This document shows positions 7,628 through 15,058 of a stretch of DNA of 33,816 bases, piece by piece; the stretch's first letter is position 1, and every line of letters begins with the position of its first letter. The DNA is from Candidatus Kaiserbacteria bacterium (GTDB lineage Bacteria; Patescibacteriota; Minisyncoccia; Phycocordibacterales; UBA2100), in the NCBI GenBank assembly GCA_016204805.1, contig JACQKA010000022.1, positions 1 through 33,816 on the forward strand, in the 5' to 3' direction. Position numbers and translations under genes: made by a program. Below the pieces are notes generated by a model. The model saw only the letters and a program-made list of their open reading frames with translations, did no database searches and was not told the DNA's origin.

Positions 7628-8290
7628 CTACTTTGCTTTAGGCCAGCGGGTGGCAGCTTCCGGCCATAGTTTTGTCAGTGGGTGGATAGAACAATCATGT
7701 TTATTCGCCTTGCACACGTAGCGGCCGTACAGCATAAGACCGTTGTTAACGTATTTCCAATCTTTTTCGGGGACGAGCGCTTCGAGGTCGTGCGATATTT
7801 TCTTGAGATCGCTGTTGTCAGAGAGGTCAAATTTCTTCGCAAAGCGCTTCACGTGCGTGTCTGTCGGGATGCCCGGCCACTGTTCATAGAGTTCACCTAG
7901 GACAACATGCGCGGTCTTGTAGCCGATACCGGGAAGCTTTTGGAGTTCCTCGGCGCTTGCCGGAACCCTGCCGTGATGTTTTACGACGATCTCTTTTGCG
8001 GAATCGATGATGGCTTTCGCTTTGTTGCGAAAGAATGGGACGGACGAAAGTTCTTTCGTGAATGCTGTAGAGTTCGCGCCAGCGAAATCTTTCGGCGTTT
8101 TGTATTTCTTGAAAAGCGTCTCCGTAAGCCGGTTCACTGCCTTGTCGGTACATTGCGCAGAAAGCATGACCGCCACCACGAATTGGAATGGAGTTGTATG
8201 CTTGAGTTCGCTCTTCGGTTTCGGGTATATCTTTTTCAGATACGCCAGAATCTTTTGCATCCGCACCTTTCTCTCCGTGTGTTTGTTCAT
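7628..8290 (-). CDS. nth: Endonuclease III with a degraded iron-sulfur site
   Basis: Nth removes oxidised pyrimidines from DNA and cuts the abasic site. The 220-aa protein has normal family length. Seen: SAQCTDKAVN, the helix-hairpin-helix LPGIGYKTA with catalytic Lys125, and PTDTHVKRF with Asp144, so the active site is intact. The C-terminal cluster motif is broken: Cys193 and Cys200 keep the C-x6-C spacing, but the last two ligands are gone (SIHPLTKLW follows), so a normal [4Fe-4S] cluster is unlikely. The gene lies 18 nt upstream of the HAD gene on the same strand. TAATAT 7 nt before the ATG suggests leaderless transcription; GGG just before the ATG is too close to act as an SD. Confidence 0.92.
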   Translation of the reverse strand: MNKHTERKVRMQKILAYLKKIYPKPKSELKHTTPFQFVVAVMLSAQCTDKAVNRLTETLFKKYKTPKDFAGANSTAFTKELSSVPFFRNKAKAIIDSAKEIVVKHHGRVPASAEELQKLPGIGYKTAHVVLGELYEQWPGIPTDTHVKRFAKKFDLSDNSDLKKISHDLEALVPEKDWKYVNNGLMLYGRYVCKANKHDCSIHPLTKLWPEAATRWPKAK

Positions 8291-8297
8291 GCGCCCT

Positions 8298-8303
8298 ATA
8301 TTA
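8298..8303 (-). promoter_or_regulatory. -10 box of a leaderless-type promoter (nth)
   Basis: TAATAT on the minus strand, 7 nt before ATG 8290. Confidence 0.4.
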
Positions 8304-8342
8304 CACTACCTTCTCCACGCATAACCCCACAAGTCGGATCTT

Positions 8343-8810
8343 CTACTCGTCTTTGGGTGTGAGCGGCACGACCTCTGCTTCGTGCGGGTTAATATCCTGT
8401 TCGGTAATACCCCAGAACGGCATCGTGTCTTTTACAAATAGATTCTGTGTTGCTGTGAATTTCTCGATCTCTTCAGGAGTGTCATTACGGAAGGTGGGAT
8501 TTGTGAGTCGATCCTCTATAGCAGTTAATCTCCTTTCCATTGTTTTTATCATGTCTTCGAACATGTCCGGATCCTTTTCTATCTTCAATTCTTCCAAATC
8601 TATAACCTTCGCTTCTCGCATCTTCTTCGCGGCCTTTTCTTTTTCTGCTATGTTCTTCTTTACAGCAAACATGTGGAGCCGCCCAAGTTTTGCGGCCACA
8701 TTCGCGAGTCTGCCCCATTGTGCTTCGGCTGTTCTTCCAAATGGCGGCGGTCTATTATCGTTCGTTTCCTTTGGTAGAAAGTTATCATTCGCCGGTTCTT
8801 CCATTTTCAT
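8343..8810 (-). CDS. Conserved-looking hypothetical protein, charged helical (155 aa)
   Basis: No domain is recognised. The protein is soluble, rich in Lys, Glu, Asn and Pro at the N-terminus (EEPANDNFLPK), with a long charged helical centre (VKKNIAEKEKAAKKMREAK, then DMIKTMERRLTAIEDRL) that may form a coiled coil, and an acidic C-terminus. Start 8810 is chosen because its ATG overlaps the ZIP stop codon as ATGA, a usual sign of translational coupling; the longer frame would read back through the ZIP gene. A second ATG two codons later is possible. It is co-transcribed with the ZIP transporter, but a functional link is only guilt by association. Confidence 0.7.
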   Translation of the reverse strand: MKMEEPANDNFLPKETNDNRPPPFGRTAEAQWGRLANVAAKLGRLHMFAVKKNIAEKEKAAKKMREAKVIDLEELKIEKDPDMFEDMIKTMERRLTAIEDRLTNPTFRNDTPEEIEKFTATQNLFVKDTMPFWGITEQDINPHEAEVVPLTPKDE

Positions 8811-9541
8811 ACGCCTGCGAGATTGATGACAACATACAGAACGGCTGCGCCCAAAACCGTCGCCACGGTCGTCCACCATACGGGGTGGGCGTGATGACTT
8901 TCGGGGATGAGATCACTTGCACCGATGTAGAGGAAGAATCCCGCGAACAATGCGAGCAAAAGCCCGAGCTGTGCATCAGGAATAGCGAAGAATGAGGCGA
9001 CGGCGATGCCGATGACCGGTGCGAATGCGTCGATCATGAGCCAGCGCAATGCCTTACTCTTGTCGCCACCATGCTTAAGAACCAGGTTCACGGTATTGAT
9101 GCCGTCGGAAAAATCATGTGCTAACACGGCCGCAGCGACGGTGATGCCGAGCGCCGATGATATATGAAATGCGAGTCCGATGGCGATGCCATCGAGAAAA
9201 CTGTGAAATGACAGACTCCCCGCCCCTGCGGTGCCACGATGCTGGTGCTCGTGAGTATCTTCTTCAGTATGACCATGCAACAGCACCAGGCGATCGAGCA
9301 CGAGATAGATCAGGAAACCGACTGCCACCAATGCGGTTATGGTCGCACTGTCATACTGCACGCCACCCAGTTCAAGCGCCTCGGGGATGATATCGAAAAA
9401 CGCAACGCCAATGATCGCACCGGCACTGAACCCGAGTATCAGGTGCAGTTTATCTTTGAGCCGCAGAGCGAACAGACCGCCCAACAGGGTCGATACGAAA
9501 GTAGCACCCGCAATGAATATAATCATGGGAACATGGTGCAC
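8807..9541 (-). CDS. ZIP family divalent metal transporter
   Basis: ZIP proteins import zinc or iron across the membrane. The 244-aa protein has eight predicted helices and a His-rich cytoplasmic loop after helix 3 (HGHTEEDTHEHQH). The binuclear metal site residues are in helix 4, SFHSFLDGIAIG (His and Asp), and in helix 5, AHDFSDGIN, where the usual HExxxE helix reads HDFSDG, so Asp replaces Glu. The closing helix has ASDLIPESHH. It lies 20 nt downstream of the 48-aa cysteine-rich gene and overlaps the next gene by ATGA, so all four genes 10101-8343 form one operon. Zn or Fe specificity is not decidable. Confidence 0.92.
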   Translation of the reverse strand: MHHVPMIIFIAGATFVSTLLGGLFALRLKDKLHLILGFSAGAIIGVAFFDIIPEALELGGVQYDSATITALVAVGFLIYLVLDRLVLLHGHTEEDTHEHQHRGTAGAGSLSFHSFLDGIAIGLAFHISSALGITVAAAVLAHDFSDGINTVNLVLKHGGDKSKALRWLMIDAFAPVIGIAVASFFAIPDAQLGLLLALFAGFFLYIGASDLIPESHHAHPVWWTTVATVLGAAVLYVVINLAGV

Positions 9542-9561
9542 GAGAATACGCTCGTGCGCAA

Positions 9562-9708
9562 TTACATTGAGTGTTGGTGCATGCCGTCGTCACAGCCGCA
9601 GGGCTGGAGTGGAAGGCCTTTCATTGTGCAATTATCCGTTTCGCACACACCTGCTTCTGGTGCAGTGCCCTTGCATGCCGCACATGCGTAGTGAGTAATA
9701 TCGTTCAT
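9562..9708 (-). CDS. Cysteine-rich small protein, putative zinc-binding (48 aa)
   Basis: A 48-codon frame starts MNDITHYACAACKG and carries six or seven cysteines: CAAC near the N-terminus, single Cys at residues ~22 and 27, and CGC at ~37-39, followed by a His-containing tail. Paired cysteines suggest a small zinc ribbon or metal-binding protein. It sits only 3 nt after the stop of the 4-TM gene and 20 nt before the ZIP transporter on the same strand, which fits a metal-related operon. No SD of its own was seen, so translation is probably coupled to the upstream gene. The family is not named; similar short cysteine proteins occur in CPR genomes as far as I remember. Confidence 0.7.
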   Translation of the reverse strand: MNDITHYACAACKGTAPEAGVCETDNCTMKGLPLQPCGCDDGMHQHSM

Positions 9709-9711
9709 ATA

Positions 9712-10101
9712 CTAGCGGATGATGCCAAAGCCAATGCCTGTTAAGTAGCCACCGAGGAGGATTGAGATGAGACCGCCCGCGAGATACCATGTCGGAGTCG
9801 CAAAACGCTTCATGAATTGCTGTATGTCGCGCGACGGCATGAGGAGGTAAAAGATGCTTTCGACGACCATCATCCATCCCACGAGCGACAGCACCCCGTC
9901 CGTCGAAAATCCGACTTTCGGATACGCGAGCACCACCGCGAGGCCAGCCAAAAGCTCTACCATGCCTACGATGATAAGCATAGGACGGTTGGCAAGGAGC
10001 TGTTTCATCGCGGGCATGAACGCCGAACGACGCACCACGACGATAAAACCGACTATTAAAAAGTAGAGGCCGATGAGCTGTGTGAGATCGAATGAGATCA
10101 T
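9712..10101 (-). CDS. Four-helix integral membrane protein, unknown (129 aa)
   Basis: Four hydrophobic segments fill most of the protein: residues ~7-24, ~41-61, ~67-88 and ~104-127. The helix 1-2 loop is basic (VVRRSAFMPAMKQ), and a short polar stretch MPSRDIQQFMKRF separates helices 3 and 4. No motif of a known transporter or enzyme is visible. As first gene of the run with the cysteine-rich protein and the ZIP transporter it may be a membrane accessory in metal handling, which is inference only. The upstream region 10102-10227 is AT-rich near the start, but no clear promoter could be fixed. Confidence 0.7.
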   Translation of the reverse strand: MISFDLTQLIGLYFLIVGFIVVVRRSAFMPAMKQLLANRPMLIIVGMVELLAGLAVVLAYPKVGFSTDGVLSLVGWMMVVESIFYLLMPSRDIQQFMKRFATPTWYLAGGLISILLGGYLTGIGFGIIR

Positions 10102-10227
10102 AACATTGCTAATAATTTTCTAATGATACATATACGGTAACATACTTTTACGACTGTCTCGACCATACAATGGAACACTGTGGAGAAACAAAACCCCTGC
10201 CTTGGGCGCTCCTGAAGTACGGTGAGT
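10102..10227. other. Short intergenic region between two minus-strand genes
   Basis: AT-rich next to 10101, GC-rich near 10200. No reliable promoter or terminator could be assigned. Confidence 0.3.
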
Positions 10228-10806
10228 TCACCGGGGATTTGGCCCCATAGCCACGGCCATGCTGTGTCTATACGCGCCGAAGAGTTCGAGTCCGAAGGTG
10301 GCGGCGAGCATCAAGAGGAGTCCGATCGTGAGCTTCATCGTAAAATCGCGAATGCGCATTTCGACTTCAGACATGTTGCGACCAGACACGACATAGAATT
10401 TCTTCTCCGGCACGTATCGGACAACGAGCGCAATACGCGTCGATCCGCTCGGCTGCCATGTCACCCGATTCTCGCCGGATGTGCGTGCGGAATCGAATAT
10501 GCCTTGCGGCGGCGCAGGCGGCGCTCCTGCTATTGCTGCGGATGATTCGAGCGGGGTTCCGTTCTCGTCGAATATTGCAACGAATGGGGAGAGACTCTCA
10601 TCAGCATTGAATACGTACCGTGGCACGACCGAGGCCGGCTCTGCGCCATCGCGCAGCGCATTAGCAACGTCGCGCGCGATCTGAATCTGCGGATCGTTCA
10701 GATCCTGTCGATACACCTGGTGAGTACCTGTGTACAATAATCCCCCAAAACCGATAATGACCACGGCAAGCGGCGACCACTTGGCTATAACGATTTTTAT
10801 GGACAT
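10228..10806 (-). CDS. Two-helix membrane protein with an extracytoplasmic sensor-like domain, unknown
   Basis: The 192-aa protein has an N-terminal helix (residues ~8-27, WSPLAVVIIGFGGLLY), about 120 residues outside the membrane, and a C-terminal helix (~158-178, LTIGLLLMLAATFG). The outside part includes FVAIFDENGTPLESSA and RIALVVRYVPEKKFYVVSGRNMSE, which resembles a PAS/Cache-like sensor fold, but there is no kinase or other output domain. Start 10806 is chosen because TACTAT lies 6 nt before this ATG; a longer frame to 10860 would overlap the divergent gene. It shares a 42-bp intergenic space with the spermidine synthase-like gene. No function is assigned. Confidence 0.65.
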   Translation of the reverse strand: MSIKIVIAKWSPLAVVIIGFGGLLYTGTHQVYRQDLNDPQIQIARDVANALRDGAEPASVVPRYVFNADESLSPFVAIFDENGTPLESSAAIAGAPPAPPQGIFDSARTSGENRVTWQPSGSTRIALVVRYVPEKKFYVVSGRNMSEVEMRIRDFTMKLTIGLLLMLAATFGLELFGAYRHSMAVAMGPNPR

Positions 10807-10848
10807 GTACGGATAGTAGCACGGAGAGCGGCATGGTACAGTGCCGCA
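10807..10848. promoter_or_regulatory. Compact divergent pair of leaderless-type promoters
   Basis: Minus strand: TACTAT (10813-10818) is 6 nt before ATG 10806. Plus strand: TGGTACAGT, with the hexamer at 10837-10842, is 6 nt before ATG 10849. Both -10 boxes fit into 42 bp, and neither gene has an SD. Confidence 0.5.
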
Positions 10849-12918
10849 ATGCGTGCGCATAAGCTCTACGGAGCGACGATTTTTCTAAGCGCATTTTTAC
10901 TCTTTCTGATCCAACCGCTCATCGGACGGCACCTGCTTCCTGTGTTCGGCGGCGCATCCGCAGTGTGGGCGACGAGTCTTCTTTTCTTTACGACGGCACT
11001 CTTCCTCGGATATGCATACACGTACTATGTGAGCCGCCTGCACCCACGCACTCAGGTGCGTATTCATTTCTTTGTACTCGCAGTTGCGGTGGTGCTCGCG
11101 CTCGCACATCCGCTGTGGTATGGATCTATCTACCCATCGCTCGAATGGACGCTCACGAGTGCGTTCCCACCCGCGGCACAGGTGTTGCTCGCGCTCGCCA
11201 TATCGATCGGCATTCCCTATTTCCTGCTCGCGACGACGGGGCCTTTGGTCCAACACTGGTATGGTGTCATGGAATCAAAAGAGCCCTATCATCTCTACGC
11301 ATTGTCGAATATCGCATCATTCGTCGCGCTCGGTACGTATCCATTCGTGATCGAACCGATGTTCACCTTAAGTTTCCAGAAATCGCTATGGCTCGGGCTG
11401 TTTGCGATATTCGTAGTGCTCTATGGAGCCATTACGATATTCTTTCTGCGCAGTCACGTGCATGTCGTTATCGAGAAGCCTGCACCGACTCCCTTTCTCG
11501 AAAAATTGCGCTGGATCGGGCTCGCAAGCTTGCCCGCCGCGCTCTTGGTCGCGACCACCGCGGAGATCACCCAAGCGGTCGCCCCCGTGCCGTTCCTGTG
11601 GGTCATCCCGCTCGCGCTCTATCTGTTCACTTTCGTCATCGCTTTTCGCGGCTGGGGCAATCGTGGCATCATTCCGGCACTCGCCATACTGAGCGCCGCC
11701 GTTGCATTCATGTTTTTGGGATTCAGTTACGACGCGATCACGCGGCAGATGCTGGTGTATCTCGCATTCTTTTTCTTCACCAGCTTGTTCTGCCATGCAG
11801 AGTTGTACGCATCACGCCCCCATCGCGGTTCGTCATCATTGTTCTATCTCTGCACTGCGTTTGGAGGCATGATAGGAACGACCTTGGTGAGCATCGTCGC
11901 GCCACTCGTCTTTGTCGATGTGTTTGAATTCCCGTTCGGCCTCGCACTCGCCGCGGGTGTCGCGATCACGCTTTTCCCCGCGATGCGCTACGTGCGTGAT
12001 GAATTCGAGCGCAGTGTCATGGTGCTCCGCATCATTGCACTCGTCGTCGTCTTAGCCGCGAGCATCCACTTCTTCCAAGGTGAGGACACCTATTATTCGG
12101 TCGTCTCCCGCAATTTCTACGGTGTCGCGAAAATAAGTGAGGATGAAGAGCGGCGCAATCTTTATAACGGCACGACCTTCCACGGCGAACAGCTGTTCGA
12201 TAAAAAATTGGCATACATACCGACCACGTATTACACTGCGCCAAGCGGCATCGGTCGCGCCATACGATACGAAGAAGTACTCAACAAAAAAGTGCCGATC
12301 AATGTGGGCACTATCGGACTCGGCACGGGCACAATCGCTTCATATTGCCGCCCCGGGGATCGCTACACGTTCTATGATATAGACCCACGAATCGAAATGC
12401 TCGCGCGCACCTATTTCACCTATCTTGAACACTGTGCAGGGAGCGATGTACGTATAGGTGACGCGCGCCTTCTCCTCGACAAAGAGCGCCGTGAAGGCAA
12501 GCTCGGCACATACGACATACTCGCCGTGGATGCATTCAGTAGCGACACCATTCCTGCGCACCTCCTCACTATCGAAGCCATGCGGCTCTACCTGGAACAT
12601 CTCAAAGACGACCGTAGCCTGCTCGTTGTCCACACATCGAATCGCTATCTCACGCTTGCACCGGTCGTGCGGCGTATCGCACAAGAACTCGGGCTTACCT
12701 ATCGCATCGTGGATTCATCAAGCGATGATGCGCCATACGCGACATTTTCACAGTGGGTAATAGTTTCCCGCGATCCCCACGCATTCGAATCACCGATCTT
12801 CAAAGATCTGGAAGCAGACACAAACGAAACTCGCGCGCCGCTCTGGACCGACGATTACATGAACATATTCGCCGCCCTAAAACTCCCCACGATCTACAAT
12901 TTCAGTTCGGGTAACTAG
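10849..12918 (+). CDS. Membrane-fused spermidine synthase-like protein
   Basis: The 689-aa fusion has an N-terminal membrane half of about ten to twelve helices (residues 1-~410) and a C-terminal class I methyltransferase-fold half related to spermidine synthase. In the latter are GLGTGTI (~490-496, cofactor loop), FYDIDPR (acidic residue after strand 2), GDARLLL, and DAFSSDTIPAHLLT, the block that in spermidine synthases carries the catalytic Asp. Fused membrane versions are widespread in bacteria and mostly uncharacterised; polyamine synthesis should not be assumed. The membrane half could move the product or its substrate. It is transcribed divergently from the 2-TM gene and is followed 7 nt later by palindromic element A. 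Confidence 0.85.
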   Translation: MRAHKLYGATIFLSAFLLFLIQPLIGRHLLPVFGGASAVWATSLLFFTTALFLGYAYTYYVSRLHPRTQVRIHFFVLAVAVVLALAHPLWYGSIYPSLEWTLTSAFPPAAQVLLALAISIGIPYFLLATTGPLVQHWYGVMESKEPYHLYALSNIASFVALGTYPFVIEPMFTLSFQKSLWLGLFAIFVVLYGAITIFFLRSHVHVVIEKPAPTPFLEKLRWIGLASLPAALLVATTAEITQAVAPVPFLWVIPLALYLFTFVIAFRGWGNRGIIPALAILSAAVAFMFLGFSYDAITRQMLVYLAFFFFTSLFCHAELYASRPHRGSSSLFYLCTAFGGMIGTTLVSIVAPLVFVDVFEFPFGLALAAGVAITLFPAMRYVRDEFERSVMVLRIIALVVVLAASIHFFQGEDTYYSVVSRNFYGVAKISEDEERRNLYNGTTFHGEQLFDKKLAYIPTTYYTAPSGIGRAIRYEEVLNKKVPINVGTIGLGTGTIASYCRPGDRYTFYDIDPRIEMLARTYFTYLEHCAGSDVRIGDARLLLDKERREGKLGTYDILAVDAFSSDTIPAHLLTIEAMRLYLEHLKDDRSLLVVHTSNRYLTLAPVVRRIAQELGLTYRIVDSSSDDAPYATFSQWVIVSRDPHAFESPIFKDLEADTNETRAPLWTDDYMNIFAALKLPTIYNFSSGN

Positions 12919-12925
12919 ACGCTTC

Positions 12926-12998
12926 GCAACCACACCCTCAAAAAAGACCACTCGAGGGCGTTTGCCCAAGCTTTAGTCTTTTTTGAGGGTGTGGTTGC
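12926..12998 (+). repeat. Palindromic element A (23-bp perfect arms)
   Basis: Arms 12926-12948 and 12976-12998 are perfectly complementary, beginning GCAACCACACCCTC and ending AAAAAAGAC. The 27-nt core holds CACTCGAGGGCGT and TTGCCCAAGC, with an inner GGGC-GTTT-GCCC hairpin. It starts 7 nt after the stop of the plus-strand gene and ends 5 nt before the stop of the minus-strand FMN reductase. The same core and related arms recur at 27226-27353. The T-run lies inside the right arm, so this is not a classical terminator, though it may act at 3' ends. Confidence 0.85.
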
Positions 12999-13003
12999 TT
13001 CGC

Positions 13004-13588
13004 TTACGCGCGTGCATTCTTCAATGCCTTTGTCCACCACAATAGTTGTTCGATGAATTTCTGCGCTGGTACGGCGACGGCTTCGAAGAGCGTTTCTGCG
13101 GGGGCTTTGCCTATCAAGACCGGAACCCATTTGTCCGGCGGAAGATGAATAGCGGCACGGATAGGTACCATCTGCAGTTCTATCGCCACCATTCGAAGTT
13201 GCTCCACCGCGCGGGCTCCTGCAACCGAACCATAACTCACAAAACCTATCGCCTTCTGATTCCATTCTGGATATACATAATCAAAGGCGTTTTTGAGGAC
13301 AGCGGGGTAGCCGTGATTGTATTCGGGCGTCACGACGACGAACCCGTCTGCCTCGGCAATCTTCGCCGTCCACTTTTTCACCACTGGATGCTTGTACGGC
13401 TCCGTTTTCATCGACGGACTCACTGCTTCATCGAAAAACGGCATGGGGTAATCACGCAAATCGAGCACTTCCACATCGACGCCATTCTGTTTTTTCAATT
13501 CATTAAAAATCCACTGTGTCGGCGTTTCACTAAACCGACTCGGTCGTGTGCTCCCCATGATCACTTTTATCTTCATGTTGTCCGCCAT
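13004..13588 (-). CDS. NAD(P)H-dependent FMN reductase
   Basis: A 194-aa flavodoxin-fold reductase that passes electrons from NAD(P)H to FMN or to quinones/azo compounds in the cytoplasm. Seen: the phosphate-binding loop GSTRPSRFSE (residues ~12-21), TPEYNHGYPAVLKNAFDYV (~87-105), the classic FMN-binding segment of this family, and SYGSVAGARAVEQLR. Length is normal. The start lies 1 nt after the stop of the ArsR-type regulator, so the two form an operon and the reductase is probably the regulated enzyme, for example in redox or metal stress (inference). An internal Met at residue 5 is an alternative start. Confidence 0.9.
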   Translation of the reverse strand: MADNMKIKVIMGSTRPSRFSETPTQWIFNELKKQNGVDVEVLDLRDYPMPFFDEAVSPSMKTEPYKHPVVKKWTAKIAEADGFVVVTPEYNHGYPAVLKNAFDYVYPEWNQKAIGFVSYGSVAGARAVEQLRMVAIELQMVPIRAAIHLPPDKWVPVLIGKAPAETLFEAVAVPAQKFIEQLLWWTKALKNARA

Positions 13589-13589
13589 A

Positions 13590-13877
13590 TTATTTTTTAG
13601 ACTTGCCTACATCCATGGCAAGTTTTTTCAATAACCCCGCCATGTACGAGACGTTTATCGAATAATACACCTCCTGCCCCTGCCGCTCATCGTCGACGAG
13701 ATTTGCGGACTTGAGGACTGTGAGGTTCTGCGAAACTGCCGGCTGTGCCATGCGAAGCCGCGCCGCTATTTCCCCCACCGTGCGGGGGCCCCGCATCAGC
13801 GCTTCGAGAATGCGATAGCGGTTCTCATTGCCGATACCCTTCCCCATCCGCGCAATCTCCTTGCACAAATCAGTCAT
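13590..13877 (-). CDS. ArsR family winged-helix repressor
   Basis: This 95-aa regulator has the ArsR fold: a helical start (MTDLCKEIARMGKGIG), NRYRILEALMRGPRTVGEIA, the recognition helix region MAQPAVSQNLTVLKSANLV, and the wing DERQGQEVYYSIN. The classical CVC metal site in the recognition helix is absent, so a metal sensor of the ArsR/CadC type is unlikely; a redox or unknown signal is possible. Start 13877 is chosen over 13928 because the extra N-terminus is not family-like and covers the promoter. A palindrome over the start codon and a -10/-35 pair just upstream suggest self-regulation of the ArsR-reductase operon. Confidence 0.88.
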   Translation of the reverse strand: MTDLCKEIARMGKGIGNENRYRILEALMRGPRTVGEIAARLRMAQPAVSQNLTVLKSANLVDDERQGQEVYYSINVSYMAGLLKKLAMDVGKSKK

Positions 13878-13928
13878 ATGCGTATATTTGCATATCTTTA
13901 TATATCTTGCAAGCCTAATGTTCCACAA
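13876..13928 (-). promoter_or_regulatory. Promoter and putative ArsR operator
   Basis: On the minus strand TTGTGG (13923-13928), an 18-bp spacer and TATATA (13899-13904) form a likely promoter. The palindrome ATATGC-N8-GCATAT (13876-13895) overlaps the start codon and is a candidate operator for the encoded repressor. Confidence 0.5.
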
Positions 13929-13964
13929 GACTCGCTCCGCCCTTTTGCGCAGGTGTCGGCTCCG

Positions 13965-14984
13965 CTACTGCGAAGGCATCAAGGTGCGAATGCTATCTGC
14001 ATTGAGCGTGTAGGCACGCACAAATGAATCATCGACATGTGCATATAAAGTCCCACTTCCAGATTCGTGTTGCACAAATTGACTTGCGAAAGTGATCGTT
14101 TTTGCTTCTGTGTCTTGAATGAGTGGTTGCGGCGAGACCCATTCGATCTTTCCATGTTCGTAATCATAGATGAACAGGCCGATGGCGAAGGAACCGTAAT
14201 GTGTCTTCTTGCCCACTTTTCTGCTTGCTTCACGACCATTCATGATGCCAAGCATTTTTCCAGGCCCGAGATCAATAAATGATTTAGGGAATAATGGCCC
14301 TGGTGATGCATGTTCTCCTGCCCATGGAATCTTGTGATCGCCCGGATGAAATGCAACCGGACCAAATTCCCATTCCTTACCCATATCTTTCGCAATCGCA
14401 ACACGCACCGTTGAATACCAACGATGGCCGCGTTTGTCGTTGGATTCGATAAGGTTGTATCTTATTCCTTCGCTGTTTTCAGGGGCAATGGAAACCTCTT
14501 TCGCAGAATTTTTTCCTTTGGGATCGGACTGAAGCACGGGCTCAGTCATCTCAAGAGAATCGAGATCTTTGCCCACAGCGTGCCCGAGATGAACTTGTAC
14601 TGTTCCTTTTACTTTGTGTCTCAGGGGGAGTGTGAAGTACAGATGCAATTGCTGCATTCTTTCATCAAAAAAGAGGTCGGGATCTTCAAAACCGATGCAC
14701 TCCCATGCACCTCCGCCAAACTTTGTAAGAACATCTTCTCCACGGATTTCGAGACGGCCGCCGATAGTGAAATGTCCAGGCGTCGTTTCCGAGACATGAT
14801 GGATGACGCTACGATCAATATAGCCACCGACATCCACCGAACCCTCTCGGCTTGTGATGCACCGAATGACACCCCGTTTATAGTTTGAAGTTGCATCAAG
14901 CGCAATCGCCATGACATGACTGAACCGATGTCCATGTTCTATTGCCTTATCAGGATGTTGAGTATATGCGGGTGTTTTTTCCAT
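13965..14984 (-). CDS. Beta-propeller protein, glycosidase-like (GH43/GH130-type), tentative
   Basis: A 339-aa protein with no signal peptide and a repetitive beta-rich pattern. The segment GFEDPDLFFDE followed by LHLYFTLP resembles the blade motif of five-bladed propeller glycosidases and phosphorylases (GH43, GH130 and relatives), as do the STVRVAIAKDMGKEWEFGP and WVSPQPLIQD segments. Catalytic acids cannot be fixed, so enzyme activity is unproven. Start 14984 is chosen for AGGAG 7 nt upstream; a TATACT box 6 nt before another ATG at 15011 would allow nine more residues. It is divergent from the E1 gene and shares its 200-bp upstream region. Role in the neighbouring acyl-CoA island is not evident. 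Confidence 0.45.
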   Translation of the reverse strand: MEKTPAYTQHPDKAIEHGHRFSHVMAIALDATSNYKRGVIRCITSREGSVDVGGYIDRSVIHHVSETTPGHFTIGGRLEIRGEDVLTKFGGGAWECIGFEDPDLFFDERMQQLHLYFTLPLRHKVKGTVQVHLGHAVGKDLDSLEMTEPVLQSDPKGKNSAKEVSIAPENSEGIRYNLIESNDKRGHRWYSTVRVAIAKDMGKEWEFGPVAFHPGDHKIPWAGEHASPGPLFPKSFIDLGPGKMLGIMNGREASRKVGKKTHYGSFAIGLFIYDYEHGKIEWVSPQPLIQDTEAKTITFASQFVQHESGSGTLYAHVDDSFVRAYTLNADSIRTLMPSQ

Positions 14985-15017
14985 AGAATTTCTCCTAACC
15001 CCTTCAAGCATGCGGAC

Positions 15018-15023
15018 AGTATA
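15018..15023 (-). promoter_or_regulatory. -10 box of the propeller gene
   Basis: TATACT within TGGTATACT (extended -10) on the minus strand lies 6 nt before ATG 15011 and 33 nt before the preferred SD-bearing ATG 14984. Confidence 0.5.
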
Positions 15024-15058
15024 CCAGAGACGACGCTTCATTCGGAGCGGAGAGTAAA

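Noticed and set aside
10849-12918. Naming this gene speE (spermidine synthase)
   Set aside because: The membrane-fused group is mostly uncharacterised and no polyamine genes adjoin; only a family-level name is supported.
12926-12998. Element A as an ordinary Rho-independent terminator
   Set aside because: The T-run is inside the arm rather than after the stem, and the second copy has an 82-nt centre, unlike a terminator loop.
12915-13265. Minus-strand frame of 116 codons ending in palindromic element A
   Set aside because: Overlaps the FMN reductase in another frame; the C-terminal part is just the translated repeat arm.
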